Shown here one piece after another: positions 1-6,819 of a stretch of DNA of 9,685 nucleotides; positions within the stretch are counted from its first letter, which is position 1, and each line of letters begins with the position of its first letter. The stretch comes from Candidatus Cloacimonas sp. 4484_140 (GTDB lineage: Bacteria > Cloacimonadota > Cloacimonadia > JGIOTU-2). The stretch is from the NCBI GenBank assembly GCA_002049945.1, contig MVCT01000069.1:1-9685 (forward strand). The letters are read 5' to 3'. The notes under the pieces are model-generated. The model saw only the letters and a program-made list of their open reading frames with translations, was not told where the DNA came from and did no database searches. The position numbers and the translations under genes were made by a program.

Positions 1-1
1 T

Positions 2-553
2 TTAGAGGATATTAACTTTGCCACAACTCAATACTTCAAAGATATTGGTGATGTGATCATTTTATTAGGAAAACCAAGCGATACTATTGACGGATCGGAA
101 TATCTCGCAGTTGAATATAACAGAATCGCAGGTCATGCACCCAGAGTTGATTTTGAATATGAAAAGAAAATTCAAGACATTTGTTACGAAGCTATTCGCG
201 AAGGTCTCATAAAATCTGCACATGACTGCTCAGAAGGCGGTCTTGCAGTAGCATTAGCGGAATCCTGCTTCAATCCCAGAGGATTACTTGGCGTCAATAT
301 TGAGATGGAAATTACATATCGTCCCGACATCGAACTTTTTGGTGAATCTCATTCAAGAATTATTGTTTCTCTTGAAGAAAAAGAGATTCCGTCACTCATC
401 AAAATAATAAAAAAATATGATTCTCCTTATCAAATACTTGGAAAAGTTACCGGTCAAAAATTTCAAATCAATGAGCTTATCTCATGCGATACAAATAAGC
501 TCTATGATCTGTGGTATAATGCTATTCAACGAAAAATGGATTCAGTAACATGA
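2..553 (+). CDS. purL: Phosphoribosylformylglycinamidine synthase subunit PurL, C-terminal part
   Basis: PurL is the synthetase subunit of FGAM synthase: it converts FGAR, ATP and ammonia to FGAM in cytosolic purine synthesis. The frame is open from the left window edge, so the gene begins outside; an internal GTG at 53 is not the real start. About 183 residues are visible, matching the last AIRS_C-type domain of the family. HDCSEGGLAVALAES (nt 221-265) and FGESHSR (nt 338-358) are typical PurL motifs. The stop at 551-553 overlaps the next ATG as ATGA, which suggests translational coupling to lgt. Separate purS and purQ genes downstream indicate the small PurL form, which needs both partners, rather than the large fused enzyme. 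The identification is secure; only the N-terminal length is unknown. Confidence 0.96.
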   Translation, partial: LEDINFATTQYFKDIGDVIILLGKPSDTIDGSEYLAVEYNRIAGHAPRVDFEYEKKIQDICYEAIREGLIKSAHDCSEGGLAVALAESCFNPRGLLGVNIEMEITYRPDIELFGESHSRIIVSLEEKEIPSLIKIIKKYDSPYQILGKVTGQKFQINELISCDTNKLYDLWYNAIQRKMDSVT

Positions 554-1389
554 TACCATATCCCGATATCAATCCGTCACTTGCGACTATACCGGAATTC
601 TCGATCGGCTCGCTCAGCTTAGGACCTTTCGAGATAAGATGGTATGCACTGATGTACATTATTTCCTTTGTTATTGGGTATTTCCTTTTGAGAAAACTCT
701 ACAAAGAACGAGATGTCCATATTAAAAAAGCTCATTTTGAAAACTTCTTCTTTTACCTCATGCTTGGAGTCATAATAGGTGGTCGGCTTGGCTACATGCT
801 TTTTTATAATTTTCAGGAAATATTCAGAAATCCGCTTGAGATCTTCGCAGTTTGGCATGGGGGAATGTCTTTCCACGGAGGTTTGATCGCATCAATATTT
901 TTCGGATACTTGTTTTGCAAGAAATATCATTATGACTTTTATAAATTAGCAGACCCAACCGTTGTAGTAGCACCAATAGGACTCGCGCTCGGACGGCTGG
1001 GAAATTTCATCAATGCAGAGCTTTACGGAAGAGCAACCGATCTCCCATGGGGAATGCTTTTTCCAGGAGAACAGGTCCCTCGGCACCCCTCTCAACTTTA
1101 TGAATTATTCCTCGAAGGCATCCTGCTTTTTGTAATATTATTCATATTGATAAAAAATAATGTACGAAAAGGTTTTGTGTTCTGGAGCTTTATTTTTTTA
1201 TATGGACTTTTTAGATTTCTTGTTGAATTTGTTCGTGAACCCGATGCTCACCTGGGACATCTTATTGGCTTCATGACAATGGGACAAATACTCAGTCTGC
1301 TTATGATGATCGCAGGAATAATCGGATATATCTCTATTTTTAGGAAAAAACCAGTAATGGAGATCGGCGAGAATGAAGAACATGTTTAA
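550..1389 (+). CDS. lgt: Phosphatidylglycerol--prolipoprotein diacylglyceryl transferase
   Basis: Lgt is an inner-membrane enzyme that moves a diacylglyceryl group from phosphatidylglycerol to the lipobox cysteine of prolipoproteins, the first step of lipoprotein maturation. The 279-residue length is normal for the family. Several hydrophobic membrane segments are visible. Family motifs are HGGMSFHGG (residues 103-111), the signature GRLGNFINAE (148-157), RHPSQLYE (178-185), RFLVEFVREPD (222-232) and TMGQ (243-246). The ATG overlaps the purL stop and has no convincing Shine-Dalgarno, so coupling to purL translation is likely. The 3' end overlaps the start of the lipoprotein gene by 17 bases. 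Being next to a lipoprotein gene is functionally sensible, but placement inside a purine cluster looks like simple co-packing. Confidence 0.97.
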   Translation: MIPYPDINPSLATIPEFSIGSLSLGPFEIRWYALMYIISFVIGYFLLRKLYKERDVHIKKAHFENFFFYLMLGVIIGGRLGYMLFYNFQEIFRNPLEIFAVWHGGMSFHGGLIASIFFGYLFCKKYHYDFYKLADPTVVVAPIGLALGRLGNFINAELYGRATDLPWGMLFPGEQVPRHPSQLYELFLEGILLFVILFILIKNNVRKGFVFWSFIFLYGLFRFLVEFVREPDAHLGHLIGFMTMGQILSLLMMIAGIIGYISIFRKKPVMEIGENEEHV

Positions 1390-2086
1390 ATATATTATTG
1401 GAATTCTGTCCATGTTTGCACTCCTCGGTTGCAGTTCTGTGCCATCCGGCAAGTACAATACATTTGAAATTCAAAACAAGATCATTGGAAATCTTAGTTA
1501 TTTGAAGGAATGCAAAGCAGATGGAATTGCAAATATCAACTATAATGACTTTGAGATCAAAACAAATTTCTTATTAAGGAAAAAGGATTTAAAAGTAAGA
1601 ATCGATTTATTCTCCGGCGGAATATTAGGTCTATCACCAGCACCAAAAGCACAGATAGTACTGCGTGATAATTTTGTGAATGTCTTCATTCCTGACCAGA
1701 AACGGCTCACAATAACTCGCCTGATACCTGCAGATTCGCTTGTAAATGTTCAGGGAATTGTCGGCAACTATAATGTTGTAGAGAATTTTGGCTATTATAT
1801 GACTTCTCCCTTCAATGGTGTATATTACATCTTCGATAAGAAATTTCATCTTGAAGTTATCCAGATACGTAATATTCGTATCCAGCTATCCAAGTACAAA
1901 AAAAATCTGCCTTATCATATCACTGTGCTAAAAGATAAAAATGAAATACTAACTCTTGAAATAGACAAATGGGACTTCCCGCGCTATACAGATAATATTT
2001 TTGATTTCGAAGTACCTGCAAATGTGCAGATCGAAGCAAACGAGCTCGATCTCACAATACCGATAGAAATAATTGAGGAAGAATAG
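1373..2086 (+). CDS. Predicted lipoprotein, LolA/LolB- or DUF4292-like
   Basis: This 237-residue protein starts with a short basic stretch, a hydrophobic segment and the lipobox LLGC with the modified cysteine at residue 20, so it should be a substrate of the Lgt encoded just upstream. No Asp follows the cysteine, so outer-membrane sorting is possible. The rest is rich in beta-strand-like alternation, as in the LolA/LolB lipoprotein-carrier fold or DUF4292-type lipoproteins; that assignment is inferred from general pattern, not from a diagnostic motif. The chosen ATG lies inside the end of lgt, with GGAG at 1359-1362 upstream; a second in-frame ATG at 1382 would shorten the signal peptide by three residues. 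The gene ends seven bases before the purB start. A role in outer-membrane lipoprotein handling is plausible but unproven. Confidence 0.8.
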   Translation: MKNMFKYIIGILSMFALLGCSSVPSGKYNTFEIQNKIIGNLSYLKECKADGIANINYNDFEIKTNFLLRKKDLKVRIDLFSGGILGLSPAPKAQIVLRDNFVNVFIPDQKRLTITRLIPADSLVNVQGIVGNYNVVENFGYYMTSPFNGVYYIFDKKFHLEVIQIRNIRIQLSKYKKNLPYHITVLKDKNEILTLEIDKWDFPRYTDNIFDFEVPANVQIEANELDLTIPIEIIEEE

Positions 2087-2093
2087 AGGAACT

Positions 2094-3389
2094 ATGATCG
2101 CACGATATACGTTACCCGAAATGGCTGAGTTGTGGAGTTTGGAGCACAAATTCCAAACCTGGCTGGAAATAGAGATCGCCGCCGCAGAAGCAATGAACAA
2201 ACTCGGATTAGTACCGGATACTGATTTGAAAAATATTCAGCAAAAAGCAATATTCAAAGTATCCGAAATCGATGAAATTGAAAGCAAAGTCCATCATGAT
2301 GTTATTGCATTTCTCACAAATTTAGCACAATATGTAGGACATTCAGCACGCTATATTCATCTTGGTATGACGTCTTCTGATGTGATCGATACTGCAAATT
2401 CTATTTTGATGAAACAGGCAGGGGATATCATTCTTAATTCGATCAATAAATGTATGGATGCACTTAAAGAAAGTGCTTATAAGTATAAAGACACACTCTG
2501 TATGGGACGTTCCCACGGTATTCATGCGGAGCCGATAACCTTCGGGCTGAAACTTGCACTCTGGTTTGATGAAATGCACAGAAATCTCATTCGTTGGCAG
2601 AGAGCTATTGAAACGATCTCTGTAGGGCAGATATCAGGAGCAGTCGGCAATTACGCACATCTTTCTATGGATGTGGAAAAATATGTATGCAAAAAGCTTG
2701 AATTGAAACCGGTTAATATCTCCACACAAATCATACAGAGAGACCGCTATGCAGAATATCTTTCATCTATTGCAATAATAGGAAGTACGCTCGAAAAGAT
2801 CGCTCTCGAAATACGACACCTCCAGCGAACAGAAGTACACGAAGTTGAGGAGAATTTTTCAAAAGGGCAAAAGGGTTCATCTGCAATGCCGCATAAGAAA
2901 AATCCAATTATTGCTGAGCGTATTTGCGGTCTTGCTCGTATTTTACGCAGTAATGCAACGACTGCATTTGAGAATAATGCACTCTGGCATGAACGAGACA
3001 TAAGCCATTCTTCAGCGGAAAGGATCATTATTCCTGACTCTACTTCGCTGATACATTATTTGCTGGTCAAAACAACTACCCTCATTGAGAATCTTGTAGT
3101 TTTCCCCGAAAAGATGATGGAAAATGTAGATCTTACACATGGGCTGATCTATAGCCAGTCCGTGCTGCTTGCCCTCGCAAAAAAAGGCATTTCGCGGGAA
3201 AAAGCATACGAGATAGTGCAGAAAGCTGCAATGGAATGCTGGCAAACCAAAGAAAATTTTCAAGATATTTTGAAGCGAAGTGAGGAATTCACCTCCTTAT
3301 TAAATGAAGATGAGATAGAGTCATTGTTCAGTTTAGATAAATTTACTGATAACATTAATACGATCTTCTCACGAGTTTTTGATATGTAG
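2094..3389 (+). CDS. purB: Adenylosuccinate lyase
   Basis: PurB cleaves SAICAR to AICAR plus fumarate in purine synthesis, and adenylosuccinate to AMP plus fumarate; it acts in the cytosol as a homotetramer. The predicted 431 residues match the usual length of the bacterial family. Visible motifs are HLGMTSSD (residues 89-96), SHGIHAEP with a probable catalytic His (140-147), VGNYAH (184-189) and the fumarase/aspartase-superfamily signature GSSAMPHKKNP (261-271). I chose ATG 2094 because AGAGGA at 2085-2090 precedes it and the resulting N-terminus, MIARYTLPEMAELW, is the standard family start. An in-frame TTG at 2073 would add seven unlikely residues that overlap the lipoprotein gene. The TAG stop lies inside the left copy of an 11-bp direct repeat bounding an insertion. 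Confidence 0.97.
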   Translation: MIARYTLPEMAELWSLEHKFQTWLEIEIAAAEAMNKLGLVPDTDLKNIQQKAIFKVSEIDEIESKVHHDVIAFLTNLAQYVGHSARYIHLGMTSSDVIDTANSILMKQAGDIILNSINKCMDALKESAYKYKDTLCMGRSHGIHAEPITFGLKLALWFDEMHRNLIRWQRAIETISVGQISGAVGNYAHLSMDVEKYVCKKLELKPVNISTQIIQRDRYAEYLSSIAIIGSTLEKIALEIRHLQRTEVHEVEENFSKGQKGSSAMPHKKNPIIAERICGLARILRSNATTAFENNALWHERDISHSSAERIIIPDSTSLIHYLLVKTTTLIENLVVFPEKMMENVDLTHGLIYSQSVLLALAKKGISREKAYEIVQKAAMECWQTKENFQDILKRSEEFTSLLNEDEIESLFSLDKFTDNINTIFSRVFDM

Positions 3390-3564
3390 GAGAAATATTA
3401 TGAACCACCCGTCTCCATTTCATTACGCCGTGGCAAGCGAAATAAACGAAATTATTAAAATGAATTTTTATGGTATAATTTCCTTAAACTCCATTTTCGC
3501 GCCTTTCGCCTGTCACGACGGAGCGCAGCGTAGTCGGATGGTTAAAAAGAATTATATGTAGGAG
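3382..3564 (+). mobile_element. Small non-autonomous (MITE-like) insertion between purB and purS
   Basis: The sequence ATATGTAGGAG occurs at 3382-3392 and again at 3554-3564, bounding a 161-bp segment (3393-3553). Read inward from both repeats, the segment's ends form an ungapped imperfect inverted repeat: 16 of 22 bases match, including 10 of 12 between 3403-3414 (AACCACCCGTCT) and the complement of 3532-3543. The inverted repeats sit exactly ten bases inside each direct repeat. This is the layout expected of a short transposable element with an 11-bp target duplication. The duplicated target contains the purB stop and the purS Shine-Dalgarno, so both genes survive. No transposase is encoded. 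An alternative is chance similarity of two stop-plus-SD contexts, but that would not explain the inverted ends. Confidence 0.6.
3471..3479 (+). promoter_or_regulatory. Extended -10 promoter-like sequence inside the insertion
   Basis: TGGTATAAT is a perfect match to the extended -10 consensus (TG, one base, TATAAT). The -35 region at proper spacing (about 3451-3456, ATTATT) is poor, but extended -10 promoters can work without a good -35. Transcription would begin near 3486 and read into purS, purQ, comF and the following genes. AT-rich DNA makes chance TATAAT matches common, so this is a prediction only. Confidence 0.4.
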
Positions 3565-3569
3565 TAAAT

Positions 3570-3818
3570 GTGCAAAAAGCAACAATATACGTTACACTAA
3601 AACCTCAAGTACTCGATCCGCAGGGTAAAGTTATCATGAATGCGCTGCACACTCTTGGTTATAAAAACGTTACTGAAGTTCGTGCAAGCAAAATGTTCGA
3701 AGTTACTCTCGATGCAAAAGACGATGCTGATATCAAACAGGAAATAGAAGAAATATGTGATAAAGTTCTGGCAAATCCAAATATTGAAACCTATTATTAC
3801 AAAATTCATGACGAATAA
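3570..3818 (+). CDS. purS: FGAM synthase subunit PurS
   Basis: PurS is the small bridging subunit that holds PurL and PurQ together and helps pass ammonia from the glutaminase to the synthetase. The 82-residue length and an N-terminal strand starting KATIYVTLK, followed by DPQGKVIMNALHTLGY, are typical of PurS. The start is GTG at 3570, preceded at five bases by AGGAG (3560-3564). The overlapping ATG at 3568 is out of frame and soon meets a stop. The Shine-Dalgarno is part of the right-hand direct repeat of the upstream insertion, so purS probably kept its original translation signal. It is followed after 37 bases by purQ. Confidence 0.95.
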   Translation: MQKATIYVTLKPQVLDPQGKVIMNALHTLGYKNVTEVRASKMFEVTLDAKDDADIKQEIEEICDKVLANPNIETYYYKIHDE

Positions 3819-3855
3819 TGTAATCAGTTGCCATGCAGGAGATTAGAAAAAAAAC

Positions 3856-4548
3856 ATGAAGTATAACATAATAATATTTCCAGGCTCAAACTGCGATTAT
3901 GATGCTTATTTTGTAACTAAAAATCTTATGGGAGCTGAGGTGGAATATGTATGGCATAAAGACACTTCTTTGAAGTATCCCGATTGTGTCATCATACCTG
4001 GAGGATTTTCTTATGGAGATTACCTTCGAGCGGGAGCGATCGCAAAATTTAGTCCTATTATGAAAGAAGTAATTGCTTTTGCCAACAAAGGCGGATTGGT
4101 GCTTGGCATCTGCAATGGATTTCAGGTGCTTACTGAAACCAAGCTGCTCCCCGGTACACTCTTGCAAAATAAGTCATTGCTTTTCATCTGTAAGCATCAA
4201 TATGTAAAAGTAGTGAATAATAAAACTCCTTATACACACATAATCGAAAAAAATCAGGTTCTTGATATACCAATCGCTCATAATGAAGGGAATTTTTTTA
4301 TTGATGAAGATGGATTGAAATCACTGCAGGATGATCAGCAGATTGTTTTTCAATACTGTGATAAAGAAGGGCATATCGATGACATCACAAATCCAAACGG
4401 CTCCATGCTTAACATCGCAGGTATTGTGAATAAACAAGGCAATGTACTCGGCATGATGCCACATCCTGAACGGAGCTCTGATCCTATCTGCGGCTCAAAA
4501 GACGGACAAAACATCTTTCTTTCAATTATGGAATTCATCGAGAAATGA
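3856..4548 (+). CDS. purQ: FGAM synthase subunit PurQ, glutamine amidotransferase
   Basis: PurQ hydrolyses glutamine and supplies ammonia to PurL. It is a class I glutamine amidotransferase of 230 residues, normal for the family. The nucleophile is Cys86 in GICNGFQ (84-90), and the rest of the triad is His203 and Glu205 in PHPE (202-205). The N-terminal FPGSNCD (8-14) and the GGFSYGDYLRAG segment (49-60) are also characteristic. The nearest Shine-Dalgarno, AGGAG at 3837-3841, lies an unusually long 14 bases from the ATG, separated partly by an A8 run (3847-3854). An eight-codon reading frame beginning with ATG at 3833 ends in a TGA that overlaps the purQ ATG, so coupling through it is possible. 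The TGA of purQ overlaps the comF ATG. Confidence 0.97.
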   Translation: MKYNIIIFPGSNCDYDAYFVTKNLMGAEVEYVWHKDTSLKYPDCVIIPGGFSYGDYLRAGAIAKFSPIMKEVIAFANKGGLVLGICNGFQVLTETKLLPGTLLQNKSLLFICKHQYVKVVNNKTPYTHIIEKNQVLDIPIAHNEGNFFIDEDGLKSLQDDQQIVFQYCDKEGHIDDITNPNGSMLNIAGIVNKQGNVLGMMPHPERSSDPICGSKDGQNIFLSIMEFIEK

Positions 4549-5240
4549 ACGTGCTGAAATCTCTATTGGATTTATTCTTTCCTTCTCAATGTTTCTCCTG
4601 TAACAAACGCATTGATAAGGAGTTAGTTCTTTGTGAAAAGTGTGCTGACGAGCTTTCTTACATAAAAGAAAATTCATGCATCTTTTGCAATAGGGAGACA
4701 AAAGAGGGCTTGATCTGCGAAGAATGCAAACAGGAATATCCTTTTGACGAAGTTGTGAGTGCATATACTTTCAACCTTCCATTGCAAAGAATGATCCATC
4801 ATTTCAAATATAATGAATTCAAGAGAATCGGCACATTTTTGGGAAATTCTCTTGCTGACAGGATTTCAAAATATCCATTCTATTCAAGCATTGACTACAT
4901 TCTTCCTGTGCCACTTCATAAAACAAAGAAAAGATTTCGTGGATTCAATCAATCTGAAATAATTGCGAGAGCTCTATCGGTGAAATTGAATATCCCAATT
5001 CTAAAAAATGTGGTGAAAAGAAAGAAATTTACACAGACACAAACAAAGCTGAAAAAGCACGAACGCGAAAAAAATGTTGCTAATGCGTTTCAGGTAAAAA
5101 AATTTGGTATTATTAAAAATAAATCTTTATTATTAGTTGACGATGTTTTGACAACTGGCTCAACAATGAAATCAATCGCACTTTTATTGAAGGAGAATCT
5201 TGCGAAGCATATTTACGTATGCACATTGGCGAGAGCGTGA
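4545..5240 (+). CDS. comF: ComF family protein (zinc-binding phosphoribosyltransferase-like)
   Basis: ComF proteins join an N-terminal zinc-binding region to a phosphoribosyltransferase-type domain. In naturally competent bacteria ComFC/GntX-type members aid DNA uptake; elsewhere the role is unclear. This 231-residue copy has four CxxC-type pairs at Cys16/19, 30/33, 45/48 and 58/61, PVPLHKTKKRFRGFNQS (121-137), and the PRPP-binding signature VDDVLTTGST (198-207). The ATG overlaps the purQ stop as ATGA, so it is translated with the purine genes. That linkage fits a PRPP-related activity, but nothing here proves competence. The 3' end contains AGGAG (5191-5195), which may help translation of the next gene. 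Confidence 0.93.
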   Translation: MNVLKSLLDLFFPSQCFSCNKRIDKELVLCEKCADELSYIKENSCIFCNRETKEGLICEECKQEYPFDEVVSAYTFNLPLQRMIHHFKYNEFKRIGTFLGNSLADRISKYPFYSSIDYILPVPLHKTKKRFRGFNQSEIIARALSVKLNIPILKNVVKRKKFTQTQTKLKKHEREKNVANAFQVKKFGIIKNKSLLLVDDVLTTGSTMKSIALLLKENLAKHIYVCTLARA

Positions 5241-5244
5241 TAAT

Positions 5245-5604
5245 ATGGATGTAATTGTAGAAGTTTCTAAAGATGATGCTCATGAATTAATGGACAGGAC
5301 TGCTAAGTTCATTGCAGAAAGAAGAATGGGTTCTGCTGCGATTCTGCTGATTGAATCACTCAAGCCCCTGAACTTTATTGCAAGCCAGATCCTTTATATG
5401 ATCGCTCCTTTTGCGGAACTGATCTTTAAGCCGGAAGAATATCAAAAGTTTGCATGTTCTCTTGAAGATAGAGATAATGTGAAATATCTTGTTAACAAAA
5501 TTGACGAAAAAGATGCTGAGTTTCATAAAAAGCTGAAAGCCGAAAAGAAAAAGGCAAAAGAATTGAAGAGAAAGAAAAAAGAATTAAAAAATAAATTGAA
5601 ATAA
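5245..5604 (+). CDS. Conserved small hypothetical protein with Lys-rich C-terminal tail
   Basis: I cannot assign a function. The 119-residue protein has a predicted helical body with a hydrophobic centre (AAILLIESLKPLNFIASQ, residues 31-48), then an acidic-basic segment (SLEDRDNVKYLVNKIDE, 72-88). Its tail is extremely basic, with 15 of the last 26 residues Lys or Arg, suggesting a coiled helix or contact with nucleic acid or membrane. The body resembles short uncharacterised proteins I have seen in diverse uncultured phyla, but I cannot name a family. ATG 5245 lies four bases after the comF stop. An alternative TTG at 5200 has a well-placed AGGAG (5191-5195) and would add 15 residues overlapping comF; I judge ATG more likely. 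The gene precedes the MutL-like gene by 12 bases, so it probably belongs with that operon module. Confidence 0.75.
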   Translation: MDVIVEVSKDDAHELMDRTAKFIAERRMGSAAILLIESLKPLNFIASQILYMIAPFAELIFKPEEYQKFACSLEDRDNVKYLVNKIDEKDAEFHKKLKAEKKKAKELKRKKKELKNKLK

Positions 5605-5616
5605 ATCGGAGGAAAT

Positions 5617-6819
5617 ATGGCAAAAGAGCTACGTTCAATATTGGCTACTGACTGTGGTAGTACAACGACGAAAGCCATATTAATTAAAAAGGTTGAAGAT
5701 GAGTATCGTCTGGTCGTGCGAGGTGAAGCTCCTACAACAGTGGAAGCACCATTCGATGATGTAACAAAAGGTGTGTTGAATGCTGTTGAAGAGGTTGAAG
5801 ATCTCGTACATATTCGAGGAGAAAAAGACAGGTCTATCATCAAGGATGAAACGATCGAAGTACCTCAGAACGACGAAAAAGGTGTTGATGCTTATGTGTC
5901 AACCAGTAGCGCCGGCGGTGGACTTCAAATGATGGTTGCAGGTGTGGTAAAAAGCATGACCGGTGAAAGTGCAGAGCGAGCTGCTCTCGGTGCAGGTGCT
6001 ATTGTGATGGACGTGCTTGCAAGTAATGACAAACGTCTTCCACATCAAAGGATCGAAAGAATACGCCATCTCCGACCCGACATGATACTTCTGTCCGGAG
6101 GAATCGATGGGGGAACTACAAAACATGTAGTCGAGCTGGCAGAGATCATTGCAGCAGCAGACCCAAAACCACGCCTCGGCTCAGAATATAAGTTACCTGT
6201 CATTTATGCGGGTAATAAAGATGCTCGTGAAGCAGTGAAAAAAACACTGGGCAATAAAGTTGATCTTATTATTACTGACAATATTCGTCCTGTGCTTGAA
6301 AGAGAAAATCTTGGACCAGCACGAGATAAAATCCACGATCTCTTTATGGAACATGTGATGGCTCAAGCACCAGGATATAAGAAACTGATGTCCTGGACTG
6401 TAGCAAAAACCGAAGATGGCAAACTTAAAGAAGTACCCATCATGCCTACACCCGGAGCTGTCGGAAATATTATGAAGACCATTGCACGACTTGACAATAT
6501 CGAAGTTGTGGGTGTGGATATCGGCGGAGCAACAACCGACATATTCTCGGTATTCACAAAAGATCAAGTCTTCAATAGGACAGTAAGTGCAAACCTGGGA
6601 ATGAGTTACAGTATTTCCAATGTGCTTGCTTCGACAGGTATAAAGAATATTTTGCGCTGGGTTCCTTTTGATATTCCGGAAAATCAACTGCGAAATATGA
6701 TCAAAAATAAGATGATCAGACCTACTACGATCCCTTTCCTTGCTGAAGAATTAATACTTGAACAAGCGATTGCAGTGGTGTACTTTCTCATGCTCCTCGC
6801 AGAAATCAGGTGGCAATGA
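5617..6819 (+). CDS. MutL/GlmL-like ASKHA-fold protein, N-terminal two-thirds (frameshifted)
   Basis: This is the first part of a protein related to MutL/GlmL, the accessory protein encoded beside adenosylcobalamin-dependent glutamate mutase in clostridia. ATP-binding motifs of the ASKHA (actin/Hsp70/hexokinase) fold are visible: TDCGSTTTK (residues 11-19), TSSAGGG (96-102), LSGGIDGG (159-166), VIYAGN (195-200), PTPGAV (278-283) and VDIGGATTD (300-308). A strong Shine-Dalgarno, GGAGG at 5608-5612, precedes the ATG. After Ala386 (codon 6772-6774) the frame changes to non-family sequence and stops at 6817-6819, while homologous-looking sequence continues in another frame. The 400-residue product is therefore probably not the native protein. 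No mutase gene adjoins it, so glutamate mutase is not an assured partner, and I leave the symbol empty. Confidence 0.85.
   Translation: MAKELRSILATDCGSTTTKAILIKKVEDEYRLVVRGEAPTTVEAPFDDVTKGVLNAVEEVEDLVHIRGEKDRSIIKDETIEVPQNDEKGVDAYVSTSSAGGGLQMMVAGVVKSMTGESAERAALGAGAIVMDVLASNDKRLPHQRIERIRHLRPDMILLSGGIDGGTTKHVVELAEIIAAADPKPRLGSEYKLPVIYAGNKDAREAVKKTLGNKVDLIITDNIRPVLERENLGPARDKIHDLFMEHVMAQAPGYKKLMSWTVAKTEDGKLKEVPIMPTPGAVGNIMKTIARLDNIEVVGVDIGGATTDIFSVFTKDQVFNRTVSANLGMSYSISNVLASTGIKNILRWVPFDIPENQLRNMIKNKMIRPTTIPFLAEELILEQAIAVVYFLMLLAEIRWQ
6772..6780 (+). other. Frameshift site in the MutL-like gene (probable single-base deletion)
   Basis: The sequence GCAGTGGTG reads Ala-Val-Val and leads to a premature stop at 6817. 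Adding one G after 6774 gives GCAGGTGGTGTA, read Ala-Gly-Gly-Val, and then runs directly into LSHAPRRNQVAMM in the downstream frame. The repaired gene, 5617-7358, encodes 580 residues without a break. The two frames overlap only from 6762 to 6819, and no slippery heptamer for -1 frameshifting is present there. A sequencing or assembly error, or a true recent mutation, is more likely than programmed recoding. Confidence 0.8.

Noticed and set aside
3400..3561. 53-codon + strand reading frame with AGGAG eight bases upstream of its ATG
   Set aside because: It lies within the insertion, its Shine-Dalgarno is the left direct repeat copied from the purS context, and the peptide has no recognisable domain. 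Most likely a chance frame in repeat DNA.
6193..6687. 164-codon - strand reading frame opposite the MutL-like gene
   Set aside because: It is a shadow of the coding strand, Cys/His/Phe-rich with no domain pattern, and the + frame carries clear ASKHA motifs.
6762..6819. Programmed -1 ribosomal frameshifting in the MutL-like gene
   Set aside because: The overlap contains no slippery heptamer of the X XXY YYZ type, and one inserted G restores a family-like junction.
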